This document shows, in pieces, positions 22,472 through 35,042 of a stretch of DNA of 64,000 nt. Each line of letters starts with the position of its first letter. Position 1 is the stretch's first letter. The DNA comes from Liopterus haemorrhoidalis (Eukaryota; Arthropoda; Insecta; Coleoptera; Dytiscidae): positions 245,668,654 to 245,732,653 of the forward strand of contig OZ020611.1 of assembly GCA_963971575.1 (NCBI GenBank), read 5' to 3'. Position numbers and translations under genes: made by a program. The notes beneath the pieces were generated by a model that saw nothing but the letters and a program-made list of their open reading frames with translations, was not told the DNA's origin and made no database searches.

Positions 22472-23062
22472 TATTAGTTTAAATTCATACGAGCCAAATT
22501 TTGACAAACTTGTCGAAACTACGCACTATCAAGTGTAATCAAATTAAAAAATTCCATTGTTTTTGTTTTTTTTTACTGTATTATTTTTTTATTTATTTTT
22601 TTTGTTGAAAAATTAGCTCCTAATTTATTTTAATAATATTGTAAAACAATAATTTTCTTTTTTTCCCTACATTTTCTTAAATTTTTTAAAATTCAGGATC
22701 AGTTCTAGAAAATAGTTATAATATGTAATTTAATAGCAGTCATAGTGAAATGTCTTCGTCATCACTTTGTAAGTATCTTCTAAAAATGTCACCAATTCGT
22801 CTTCCAAAAAAAAAAACTTCGTTTTGTGAGTACCTAAAAAATCCTTAAAAATAACTCTAATACATAAGTACCTTCTAAAAAAACCTAGTCGCTCGCAGAA
22901 ACGATTCACCAAAAAAGTCGCCCGCAACTTCTAAAAGTTTGGCTACCCCTGCTCTAAAGGAATGGTTGCGACATTTTACGTATATAGTAGACACATTTCA
23001 ATATTGCCATCCAGTGGTCGTTTGTAAAAACATAAAAGGTAACCCTCGTACGGTAACCAGAC

Positions 23063-24718
23063 AACTGGGGCCGTAAGACAATTTGGGCCGTTCACAATAG
23101 GGGATACGCATAAAATTTATATTTCCTTAAAACTACATTTTTTTGATATTTTAATGTTAGTTATGTCACCTAACACAACAAAAATCACATTTTAATTAAT
23201 ATTATAGCCAAATTTTTTAATTAAAATATTGTAAATTTGAAATAAGCCGACCACGCCGCGAAGGTTGCCGAGTAGATACGACTGAGACTGTAAGGGTTTG
23301 ACGTCACAGATACAGACAAAACATAATGTTTACGTGTTTATATTGTATTGTTTGAGAGTTTTGTATTTGTTTTTAAACAATTTTTCACGCATTTATTATT
23401 TAAAAAAGTTATAAAATATATGTACTCACATTAAAATGGTCTTCACAAACATAAAGTTTACTTTTTTCTGAAATATCGGTTTTATTTCGCCTCATAGCTT
23501 TTCTGTTGTCATCAGGTAATGATATAAATTTTTTTTTCAATTTCTAATTGAACTATTTGTGCACATTGGTACTAAACAATATTTTCGACTATGTTTCGAA
23601 GTACTGGGGCCTGGATCTTCCATATTTTATATATTTTAATATAAAATTTAATTCGGTAAACACGTATAAATTGTTTTTATAGAATTAAACTTTATTGTAA
23701 TTAAAATCACTCTAACTTTACATAACCTATAAAAGTTATACAAACAAATAAGTTCACAACAGACTATGTACGCTGGGTAGACTAGTAGTGCCATGTGTCA
23801 GTTAGAAGGGTATGACGTCACACGTCGTTTTCGCGCGCTACATACATTTATGATTTTTTTTAAGCCTTCAAATTAAAAAAAAATAATTAAACTGTTTTTT
23901 ATGTTTATATGCAACAAGAGGAATATAATAAAAAAAAAATTAAAAATCATGCCTATCCCCTATTGGGGCTTTTCGGAACTGGGGCCATTAATAACTGGGG
24001 CGATGGACAGTTCGGGACGTTCACAATTGGGGCTGTTGACAACTGGGCCCATAAATATAAGAGCTAGAGTTTTCTTTTGTTTAAAATAAAAAATAATTAT
24101 TTTACAAGTTGGCATAAATTAAATTGCGTGTTCTTTTGAAAAAAAAATATTTTAATGGTATGAATAAGTACATTTTGGTGGGAATAAGAATAAAAAAAAA
24201 TGTATTTTAAGGGTTGGCTTAAGGAAATTTTCGTGTTCATTTGATTGAAAAGAAATTGTATTTTAAGGGTTAGATTAAGTAAAATTTAGTGTTCTTTTGA
24301 CTACATAAATAAAAGATGTATTTTAAGGGTTGGCTTAAGTACATTTAAGTGTTCTTTTGAATAAATAAATAAAAAATGTATTTAATTTTAGAAGTAAATA
24401 TTTTGTAACTAAAAATTAATATGCGTCAACTACGAGAAAATCGAGTTATTTTTTGTTTGACTATTTGATTTTCCTAGTTTTTTTTTTTTATGTATGATAG
24501 TATTTTTTGTACATAGGTATTTTATGTATCTCGTTTATATAAAACAGGTAAAATTTTTTAGATAAACATAATAAAAATTAAAAATTGATAATACCTATCA
24601 TGTCTCTAATGTGACTAAATTTTCAAATACATAATCTTCATAATATTTGCTGCTTTGAGATTCTCAGTTGTGAAAAGCCCCAATTGTGAACGGCCCGAAT
24701 TGTCTTACGGGCCCAGTT
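23063..24718. mobile_element. Unclassified TIR element (1656 bp), non-coding
   Basis: AACTGGGGCCGTAAGACAAT at the left end has an inverted counterpart (ATTGTCTTACGGGCCCAGTT) at the right, extending inward to GGGCCGTTCACAAT. Inside (23976-24052) the same kind of motif recurs several times (AACTGGGGCCATT, AACTGGGGCGATGG, ACGTTCACAATTGGGGC). No transposase is visible. Target duplication is unclear. Confidence 0.65.
24195..24380 (+). repeat. Degenerate minisatellite, about 58-bp unit
   Basis: TGTATTTTAAGGGTTGGCTT starts near 24201, 24257 and 24317, each followed by AAGTA.ATTT.GTGTTCTTTTGA. Three to four diverged units inside the 23063-24718 element. Confidence 0.7.
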
Positions 24719-25368
24719 AGCTTGGAACCATCACGAGAGTATCACGAGAAGTCAACCTCGGATAACTGAAACCGTGCTTGCCGAATCTGCGGAAACATCG
24801 GGAATATTTTACCGTCTTAAAATTAATATAAACTTAGTTAGCATTTCAGTTTTTCATATTAAAGTTTTCTTACAATAATTCATCAGTGCTCGAGAGGCGA
24901 GAGACGAGCGGCGAGTAGAAACTTGTGCGCTGTTATGTAAATATTTATTGGTAATTTGTAATGCCGACAGTCTCTGGTTTTTTGCTGAACATTTTTCTAT
25001 GAAACATGAATAAAATTACTCTCGGAGCTTTATAAAAAACTTGTAAAGTTTGTTAGTAATATTTGCAGTTGGCAGAGGCGCTCCCACCGTGTTGTGCATT
25101 GCTGAATAGTTTATTTTTGTCTGCTCAGAAAATGTTGAGGTGTTTTAAGAAAATTCCACAGAAAATTTAAAATAATTATTTCTTTATATAGTGCCCATAA
25201 TTATGAAAGTGCTGTTTTTGAAGTTTGAATTGACTGAAGTGAAAATTAACTGAATGTCCTATAATTAACTTAAAGCAATAAAAAACTACAAGTTTTATTA
25301 GAAACAACAATTTTAATGAAATAATTCATGAACATTTATTAATTATTTTTAAAAAGTAATCCATTTTT
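24719..25368. other. Unassigned non-coding sequence
   Basis: I see no gene, terminal repeat or tandem array in this AT-rich interval between two transposons. Confidence 0.35.
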
Positions 25369-25415
25369 AGGGTTTTGTAGGTATGACCAAAAAACCCTTA
25401 TACCGTCATTTTGTC

Positions 25416-25481
<66 letters not shown>

Positions 25482-26328
25482 TCGGTAAAAATTGTAGTGA
25501 AACGGGTAAACCTAGATAGTTGAAATTTGGCACGCTTATACAAATCTTTGACCCGCACATAGGAAAAATACTAAAACATCTAAAAAACATATCCCCCTAA
25601 AAATATAAACAAAAATGTGCTCATCGAAAAAAAAAAATATTTTTTAATAATTCTGAGTAGGGTATCAAATGAAAGCCCTTGATACGTGGATTAACGATCA
25701 AATTTTTATTTTTGCAAAATAAATTATTTTGAATCAATTTTTGCCAAAATTGTGCAAAAAATTTTTTGTCCCACACCTGTAGCCCAGATGGTTTAAACTA
25801 AAAATCTGAAAAAATTCTAAGTAATGTATATTGGTGTGAACCAAAATAGTACAACAGGTATTTTTGATCAGATTATGTTTTCGGAAAATAACGTATTTTT
25901 TGTGGTTTTTGGTTCACAAAGTACAAAAGTTATACCAATGTAAGACACTCTCATGTAAGGCGTACGATGGCGTTATTGGTTAGAGCACTGGTGTCGTAAG
26001 CTAAAACTCGCTGGTAAACGAAGGGTTTCGAGTACTGAGTGAATTTTATTTTTTCTGTTTTTTTTTTTGCATTTTTATTATGTTGAAATTATTTTGTAAA
26101 AATTCTAGTTATATTTTGACAAATGTTGTATTTAATTTTTAAGAGCGTAAATTTAATAATTATCTTATTATATGATTAACAGACGATAAATTATTTTAAA
26201 AATATCGTTCATTTTGCGTGATTACTACAAAGTAAAATTTGTCCTACACACTCAGCATACCGCCTTCACTTATTATATACCTGCGAAACCCTGAAATGTG
26301 TGAATATTCACACTTCACATCAATTTTT
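25369..26328 (+). mobile_element. Helentron/HINE-like repeat, copy C (subfamily 2)
   Basis: 5' AGGGTTTTGTAGGTATGACC; (TCTG)n with one TTTG (about 25417-25481); 3' ACCTGCGAAACCCT then GTGTGAATATTCACAC and CTTCACATCAATTTTT. The right half (TTAACAGACGATAAATTATT) differs from copies B, E, F, G and H and matches copy D. The internal block (GATGGCGTTATTGGTTAGAG, then GGGTTTCGAGTAC) is tRNA-like, with a damaged B box. Confidence 0.88.
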
Positions 26329-26545
26329 ATTATTTTAAGCTTTTATCATTATGATTTTGTAAGATCCTTAAAGTGTTCCTGAAAAACTGGAGGGATGTAT
26401 GGTAGTAAACACATAATCAGATCAATTCTGTAAAAAGTTACTGTGTAATAACGTTACTACAACATAAAATATTATAAAAAGTATAATGGCTTTCATTCAT
26501 GATAGTAACTGACCTTGCTCATAGTGACGAATTTAGTTACAATTA

Positions 26546-27055
26546 TCATAGTAACATAGTTACAGAATTGGTCTGAATATCTTGATGTTTTTCTTCCGGT
26601 ACTGGTCTAGGGGTGGTGTATAATGGAAGTAATTTAATATTTCTGTATACTTTTGGTCTTCCTCTTTTAGGTGAAACATCCAAAACGTGGAATTTAGAAT
26701 CATCTAAAGAAGTTTTATAGAGCATCTTATAAGGTTCATTTTTCAAGAAATTCATTCATTGAATTTCTTGAAAAGGTCGCGGTATTTTTTTCTTCTTGTC
26801 GTTGACTCTTCCAGTGGTTTCGTTGAAATAAAATCCTGCTGCGACATTTGTTTTACCGAAAATCTATTTCTTCTTCTACACCTTTCTATCAATTCATAAT
26901 AATGCTCAGGATTGTATAAGTAATTTGGTTTTTTTTATTTTCATTTCTATCAACCCGAAATCACAGTCATTCGGCAGAAAGGAATGACCAGATACCAAAA
27001 ATTTGTGGTCTATCGTTTCAATATTATTATTATTTGACTTAGACCACTTTCATAA
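26546..27055 (-). pseudogene. Fragment of an insect repetitive protein family (DUF7869-like)
   Basis: The minus strand, read across frames, gives DHKFLVSGHSFLPNDCDFGL, then a YYELIERC-like stretch, KQMSQQDFISTKPLEESTTR, RKKYRDLF, and NEPYKMLYKTSLDDSKFHVL. The FLVSGHSxLPND motif is characteristic of a large repetitive insect family that I associate with DUF7869. That assignment is from memory. Frameshifts occur near 26760 and 26890, and stops break the rest. Probably transposon-derived; function unknown. Confidence 0.55.
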
Positions 27056-27121
27056 TTAACACTAAATGAATTTCATATGTTGAAATTACAACCACTACCT
27101 AATGGTTCATTTTTGACAATA

Positions 27122-27707
27122 CAGACGATTCCTCTTAATTGGGCCACCGCTTAATTGGGGCAGCCGCTTATTTGGTCAAATCTCAAAGAACGGAAACCAA
27201 ACCAAGGAACCAACAGTAAATTTACATGTTTAATTGGGACAACATTCCGCTTAACTGGGACAGTAAATTTAAGATCACAGTACATATTATGTTACACATA
27301 TTCTGAAGAAAACATATGAACAAAGAATTTAATATTACAGCGTTATTTTATGCAGGAAGGAAATGAAGGGAGCCCTACATCCGCACTGAATACCTGTGCT
27401 GATTTTGTAGAAGTGAAATGTTACAAAAACAAAAGACAGACTACACTTGACGCATTTTTGCATTGAATTAAATTGTATGTACCTATTTATTATTTTATTT
27501 TGAAATTTATTATTATTTTTTTCTTAAAAGTTATTATTTTTTGGTTATATGTAATTTATAGTTTTGTCCAAGAGTTTATAAAATAAAATTATTGAAAGAA
27601 ACATATGCATTGTTTAATTTTATGTGAAATTCGGTTAATTGGGGCAGCCGCTTAATTGGGCCAAAATGCCTAAGTTCCGATGTGTCCCAATTAAGCGGAA
27701 TCGACTG
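27122..27707 (+). mobile_element. Pogo/Tigger-like deletion derivative (586 bp)
   Basis: The ends CAGACGATTCCTCTTAATTG and CAATTAAGCGGAATCGACTG are inverted repeats flanked by TA (27120-27121 and 27708-27709). CGCTTAATTGGG recurs several times subterminally at both ends. Only the last codons of a transposase remain. Confidence 0.8.
27353..27466 (+). pseudogene. Pogo-like transposase C-terminal tail
   Basis: 37 codons ending KNKRQTTLDAFLH and a TGA stop. QTTLDAFL fits the PCNA-interacting peptide pattern Q-x-x-L/I-x-x-F, which is known near the C-terminus of the Drosophila pogo transposase. The catalytic and DNA-binding regions are missing. The call rests on this tail plus the pogo-like TA-flanked inverted repeats. 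Confidence 0.55.
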
Positions 27708-27980
27708 TATCGTGAAAATTACATTGGATTAATTTACTTTAAAATAATGTGATGTGAAATAACTGATAAACTCATTTTTTTGAAATTTTGACTTAGACGA
27801 CTTTCATAATTATGGGCTCATATGTATATAGTCGGAGCTGGCGCGAGTATCTGTGGCTCCCGCAGGCAAGATTTAATTGAGCGCCCCTAGGCAGGGCGTA
27901 ATTAGCTTTTTTCGAGCATATCAAATAAAGACCTAAAAAAAAGGTCTTCCCTTCTAAATTTCAAATGAAGACAAAAAAAT

Positions 27981-28740
27981 CAGCTGTGGCCACCACAGGA
28001 CCGACCGCCATCATAAAGTACTTGCATCAAATACATTCTAGCAGCAGAGTAGAAATAACTTTGCCTAATATTTTCTAACAGAGATATTATTTATCATGAC
28101 CATGGAAACGTTACATGTCAGTATGAAAAAATCAGCTGTGGCCACCACAGGACCGACCGCCATCATAAAGTACTTGCATCAAATACATTCTAGCAGCAGA
28201 GTAGAAATAACTTTGCCTAATATTTTCTAACAGAGATATTATTTATCATGACCATGGAAACGTTACATGTCAGTATGAAAAAATCAGCTGTGGCCACCAC
28301 AGGACCGACCGCCATCATAAAGTACTTGCATCAAATACATTCTAGCAGCAGAGTAGAAATAACTTGTCCTAATATTTTCTAACAGAGATATTATTTATCA
28401 TGACCATGGAAACGTTACATGTCAGTATGAAAAAATCAGCTGTGGCCACCACAGGACCGACCGCCATCATAAAGTACTTGCATCAAATACATTCTAGCAG
28501 CAGAGTAGAAATAACTTGTCCTAATATTTTCTAACAGAGATATTATTTATCATGACCATGGAAACGTTACATGTCAGTATGAAAAAATCAGCTGTGGCCA
28601 CCACAGGACCGACCGCCATCGTAAAGCACTTGTACAAAATATATTCTAGCAGCAGAGTAGAAATAACTTGGCCTAATATTTTCTAACAGAGATATTGTTT
28701 ATAATGACCATGGAAACGTTACATAAAAGTATGAAAAAAT
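27981..28740 (+). repeat. 152-bp tandem repeat, five units
   Basis: CAGCTGTGGCC starts at 27981, 28133, 28285, 28437 and 28589, a constant period of exactly 152. Units 1-4 are almost identical; 1-2 read CTTTGCCTAAT where 3-4 read CTTGTCCTAAT. Unit 5, next to the element body, is more diverged and looks like the ancestral single terminus. Confidence 0.95.
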
Positions 28741-29498
28741 TGAGACTGAAAAATTTTAAAAAATTTTACAAAAATTTGTCGAAATTTTTCGTTTTATCAA
28801 AATATGTCTCAAATAGAAGTTATTAGTTATTGCATTTATAGCAACTTTTGTTCAATAAATTTTTTCGAAATATTTTTCTGTTGCTAAATATTCGCAAAAA
28901 TCTTTAAATAGACACGAGTAAACTCCCATTTCTAGTTAACCGATTTTTACCAAAAGTTGATCAACTCGTGTCATTGATGTCAAAAGCTTAAATATGAATT
29001 TTCATAAAAATCCTTTCAGCCTAATTTGCTCTGCACGTGTACACAGACGGACAGACAGACAGACAGACGGACAGACAGACCGACAGACACATGCTAAAAA
29101 TAGTCAAAACGTTATATAAGGAGCTCAATTCGTGGAGATCCATCGAAATCTCGAAATTTCAAAATCGGTATGATCACAATACCTCCCTTATATATGTTGA
29201 CGGTCGGTAAAAATTGAGAATTACAAAAATTTCGAAAAATTTTACAAAAATATTTCGAAATTTTTCATTTTATCAAAAAACGTTTCAAATAAAAGTTATT
29301 AGTTATTGCATTTATAGCAACTTTTGTTAAATAAATTTTTTCGAATTATTTTTCTGTTGCTAAATATTCGCAAAAATCTTAAAATCGACACGAGTAAACT
29401 CCCATTTTTAGTCAACCGATTTTTACCAAAAGTTGAACGACTCGTGCCATTGATGTCAAAAGCTTAAATATGCAGTTTCATAAAAATCCTTTTAAAGA
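27981..29498. mobile_element. Fold-back family copy II with amplified terminus
   Basis: Begins with five tandem copies of the family terminus (CAGCTGTGGCCACCACAGGA), continues through the arm (GTTATTGCATTTATAGCAAC; ATTATTTTTCTGTTGC-type) to ACACGTGTACACAGACGGAC and a short CAGA-rich tract (29048-29085). After TGACGGTCGGTAAAAATTGA it repeats the arm a second time in direct orientation (29220-29498). It ends abruptly against a DD41D transposase fragment. Confidence 0.75.
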
Positions 29499-31284
<1,786 letters not shown>

Positions 31285-31443
31285 GTTTTTATTACTTATT
31301 ATTATTTTATTGTTTTATTTGTGCTTTCAATAAAATATTTTGATTTTAGTAGTAAATATGGTTTTTTCTATGTTGCAAATGAAAATGAACACGATTTATA
31401 TTGCTGTCAAAAACTGTATCCATGGTAATGACATAGTACATGA

Positions 31444-32061
31444 TAATAATAATAATAATAATTTATTAGCTGTAAATGCACATTTACATGAATGTTTTAC
31501 ATAGTCAAGGTAGTCAAATAGGGAAAACTGTCTTACACACCCTGATCTTTTGTGAGAAAAGTAATGTACTCTTGTAAGGAGTAAGGAGCACAAGAGATCA
31601 GAATCTGTTTAACATTATTAATTAACTGCTTTTCTGTCATTGCTTTAATATGATCGGGTAATAAGTTATAAAGTTTGACACCAATGTATCTGTAACTTTG
31701 TTGCATAATATTGAGTTTACACTTAGGCAAAACAAAGTTGTCCTTATTACGCGTGTCATATTTATGCAGATTTTTGTGTGAAACCAGTAAGTCAATCTGT
31801 TTCCTGGTAAATTTTATACACTCGAGTATATAAACAGTGGGTACAGTTAAAATGCCACTGTCTATAAACAGTTTCTTAGCATGAGCTCTGAAATGGGCTT
31901 TGTTGATAATACGTACAGCTCTTTTTTGTAATATAAAAATTCTATTGGCGTGCACAGAGTTGCCCCAGAAAATTATTCCATAGGTAATAATACTATGAAA
32001 GGTGGCAAAGTACGCACATCTGAGGATACTACCACTAACATAGTATTTTAGTTGCCACATG
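31444..32061 (-). pseudogene. Non-LTR retrotransposon RT fragment inserted in a TIR
   Basis: The minus frame 32060-31533 shows ILRCAYFATFHSIITYGIIF, ILQKRAVRIINKAHFRAHAK and VKLYNLLPDHIKAM, the post-palm region of a Jockey/CR1-group RT. Its 3' end has a (TTA)n tail read as ATAATAATAATAAT at 31443-31462. ACATG flanks both sides, a likely short target duplication. The intact TIR at 44690-44720 shows the empty site. Confidence 0.85.
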
Positions 32062-32085
32062 TTGCATTAAAAAATAAATTCACTG

Positions 32086-33388
32086 TATATGCCACATACA
32101 CAGCAATGGATCCTACAGTATTTCAAGTAATGGGCTGTAATACGAACAGTTTTCAACAATTTTCTATGAGAGTGAAAGATTTTTATTATTTAATTTTGTG
32201 TAACATGCAATAAATACTAATTCGGCGCGCTTACACGGCAAGCCGGTTTAACATTTAATACTAAATTTATTCCATTCTCATAGAAATTAGTTGAAAAATG
32301 TACGTATGTCATGAAAATGTTTGTAAATGTATTTCATTGTAAATACTTCGGTATGAGATAGGTAATATTTTGAAGATGACACTAATTAAATATTAAATGT
32401 TAAAACGGCTTGCCATATTATTTCGTTTTTGCTCATTACTGTTTACCTGTAAGGTGTGTAGTTATGAAGTGGCACCTGAAACTCCGAACCAAAAACAATG
32501 GTGAATAATTAGTGTTTGATTTCCGCGAGACTGACTTCTTCCTTTCTAAATTGGTTTACGTTAAAACTTGAAGAAAGTTCAAATGAAATACAAGATTTGC
32601 TGAATACTTGGCAAATTGTTGGAATTACTTTTAAATTAATTAGAATGAGTAAGGAGGCAGTTTAGCGTGGAGACCGAGACCGAGACAGAGCCAGAGACTG
32701 AGAACAGTTTATTTCTGTTGCAGGTTTTAGTGATGTGTGTTAGCTGAAAGGATACCATTTACCTCGTCTCACACTCTGTCCCGATAACAAGGTAAGATTT
32801 GGAACATTATTACTAGTGGTGTATCATATTGTGGGGAGCCTACTGATAATACGTGAAATTATACGGTTGGCTAATTAATTTGAATATAATATTGACTTAC
32901 TGCATTTGTACTTACTTTGTACATTCCTCAAGCTCTAGGTCTCTCTCACATGAGTTTCCAACTTGCGAGCGGTTCAAGCCTGGAACTCCCCTCCCAATTA
33001 AAAGTTCGCTGACTGGTTGCTATGATTCTTAGGAAGGGTCGTCGAATTAAACTCAACATTTTATCTAAGCTGATTTAATTTTTGAGCTGAGTTATAAAAA
33101 TATTGTTCAGTTAGTTAGTTAAAATTTTTGGCGCACAGCAACAAAGGCTATTTGCGCCTAACAAATATATTGTTCAAATAAAACTTATTCGGGGTAATGA
33201 GGGACTATAATGGTAGTAAACATTTTTTTCATTTGTTTTGTTTGAGGCACGGCAGTTAATAATTATTTTTCAAATTACGCTACAGATATTATTTAACACA
33301 ATATTATAGAGCTTTTTATCTCGTTTCAACGGTGTAAATCTTTTATATCCTTACATAACAAAATGTTTGAGAAAAGCTCTCTCTGGTC
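32086..33388. other. Non-coding stretch with two overlapping inverted repeats
   Basis: TTTTCAACAATTTTCTATGA (about 32152) has an inverted partner TCATAGAAATTAGTTGAAAA (about 32278-32297). GGCAAGCCGGTTTAACATTT (about 32239) has an inverted partner AAATGTTAAAACGGCTTGCC (about 32395-32415). These are probably two small MITEs overlapping or nested. The remainder (32420-33388) has no gene I recognise. Confidence 0.45.
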
Positions 33389-34340
33389 TTAAAAATAATA
33401 AGTGATATGTGAGTGTGTATTAAAGCTATGTAAGTGTTTTTTTTTTGTGTATAGGAGGGAATTATAAATGTATATGCATGGGAGAGGAAGGATTCTGAGT
33501 TTTTTGAATAAAGGCCTACAATGGTCTCTAAATTTGGCATTGGCTAGAATTCTTATTGCTCTCTTTTGCAGTACGTCTGTATCTTTGCTTGAGCCCCATA
33601 GGATGATGCCATAATTTATGTGAGCATGGAAAAGAGCAAAGTAAGCCATTCTTGCTGCTTCTTTCGTTATTACTTTGCTAATTCTCCATAACGCGAAGAT
33701 AGCTCTCGATAATTTTGTACATAACTGGTTTATGTGTTCTTTCCAAGTTATTCTTGCATCTATATGTACCCCTAAAAATTTTGCACTGTCTTCTTCTGCA
33801 ATCTCAATATGCTTATTTGTGATAATGAGATGCTTTGTTTTTTCAGTGTTTAACAACAGCTTGTTAGCGTTCAACCACTCCGTTTCTAGATTTAGACAAG
33901 TGTTTCTTAAGGCAATTAAGGAATTCAGCTCTTCTGTTGAGCATAAAAAGTTTGTGTCATCCGCAAATAATACTGTCTCGAAACCTACATACTTAGGGAG
34001 ATCATTCATGTAAACAACAAACAATATAGGCCCTAATACTGAACCTTGTGGGATTCCTATTTGTACGTTAATTAGTTGAGAAAATATTCCTCCAGAATAC
34101 ACACATTGTTTCCTATTATTTAGATAAGAACTCAGATGTTCCAGCGCTGGTCCTCTTATTCCTATCTATTCTAACTTGCTTAGAAGTATTTCAAAGTCAA
34201 CACATTGAAATGCTTTTGCCAGATCACAAAATGATAGTGATATAATTTTTTTTCATTTAAATTTTTATAAATAAATTCAAATGCTTTAATTAACGCATCT
34301 GTAGTGCTTTTGTTTTCTTCCTATTGAAACAATTGCAAGC
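33389..34340 (-). pseudogene. Non-LTR retrotransposon reverse transcriptase, palm to C-terminus
   Basis: Reading down the minus strand: a degraded STTDALIKAFEF, then SFCDLAKAFQCVDFEILLSK (motif A, catalytic Asp present), a stop near 34170, then VQIGIPQGSVLGPILFVVYM (motif B) and ETVLFADDTNFLC (motif C, FADD). Thumb-type blocks follow (LNANKLLLNTEKTKHLIITN; FLGVHIDARITWKEHINQLC; VLQKRAIRILANAKFRDHC). The frame from 34102 is open for 237 codons and ends early within the usual LHSFNTR region. This is a Jockey/CR1-group element truncated at both ends. Confidence 0.88.
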
Positions 34341-34887
34341 ATTTCTTTCCATTATTTAGCAACTAATAAGTCATCCTTTTAAAAAATTGAGATTTTCTCA
34401 AAAATTTTGATATATAAGTTTTACACCGTTGAATAGTGATAAAAAAAACTTTTATAATAAAATGTTAAATAATATGTGTAGTGTAATTTAAAGAAAAGTT
34501 ATTTATGTAGTGTCTTTTTGTTATTTGCAAGGCAAGTTAAAATGGTGGAATTTATCAAAATGCCAAGTGAACGTTGTAGAATAATATGTTTGGGTATTTA
34601 AGCGGACCGGACCGCGTGTTCGTTCGCCCGAAAATGGAACACAATGCAGGCGGGTCCCGGCCCTTCCCGGCCGTCCTGTCCATCCATTCCACTTCACGCA
34701 CACGTACGCACCAACAGACACACACACATACACACACACACGCACCCACACACACATCGCGACTGTGCGTGAATCAAAATGATTCTCTCTTGCCCACAAT
34801 AACATTTAACACTCCAAGTAATTCCAGATGATCACTTCCATATCTGAAACATGATAAAAAGTGACTTAGATTTAAGCAAATCATAAC
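34341..34887. other. Non-coding stretch with GC-rich island and CA-rich repeat
   Basis: A GC-rich patch at about 34600-34690 is followed by an imperfect (CA)n tract (about 34718-34757). Both-strand frames here are compositional. No family recognised. Confidence 0.35.
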
Positions 34888-35042
34888 ACTGGTCAACAAA
34901 TTTTAACTTTTTTGTTGCTGACTTAGATCTGATAACTAATTTTGGGATGCCGATTTCAAAAATGTTAACAGTTTCTGCCTATCACGTCAAATTTTTGTTC
35001 TATCGTATTTTGACTTTTTTCACCTTTTCACGTTCTGATATA

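Larger units (their letters stand above)
20970..22560 (+). pseudogene. hAT transposase C-terminus, interrupted
   Basis: VSFWNLVSRDKYPNIWRVVV, then FFGSTYLCESAFSCMNASKT, is the hAT dimerisation domain. The reading ends near 21165, where the DD41D element begins, and resumes beyond it at about 22474 as ISLNSYEPNFDKLV, matching the usual LSNYEPNFxKL that closes these proteins. The N-terminal zinc finger and catalytic domain are absent. Confidence 0.8.
20696..22951 (+). mobile_element. hAT element, middle layer of the nest
   Basis: The ends CAGGGATGGCCAA and TTTGGCTACCCCTG have a perfect 8-bp target duplication CTCTAAAG (20688-20695 and 22952-22959). It holds a short hAT transposase C-terminus interrupted by a DD41D mariner (21166-22471). 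Most of the hAT coding region is deleted. Confidence 0.9.
20234..23048 (-). mobile_element. Mariner element, outer layer of a three-level nest
   Basis: The ends CGAGGGCTACCTTTTAAG and AAAAGGTAACCCTCG are inverted repeats flanked by TA (20232-20233 and 23049-23050). The hAT insertion at 20696-22951 splits it. Without the insertion only about 550 bp of mariner remain: the C-terminal half of the transposase, with the N-terminal half lost by an internal deletion near the right TIR. Confidence 0.8.

Noticed and set aside
27981..28740. CRISPR-like array because of regular repeats
   Set aside because: The 152-bp units are contiguous and identical throughout with no variable spacers, and the genome is clearly eukaryotic.
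34521..34831. Coding potential on both strands
   Set aside because: Driven by a CA-rich tract and GC-rich composition; no recognisable family.
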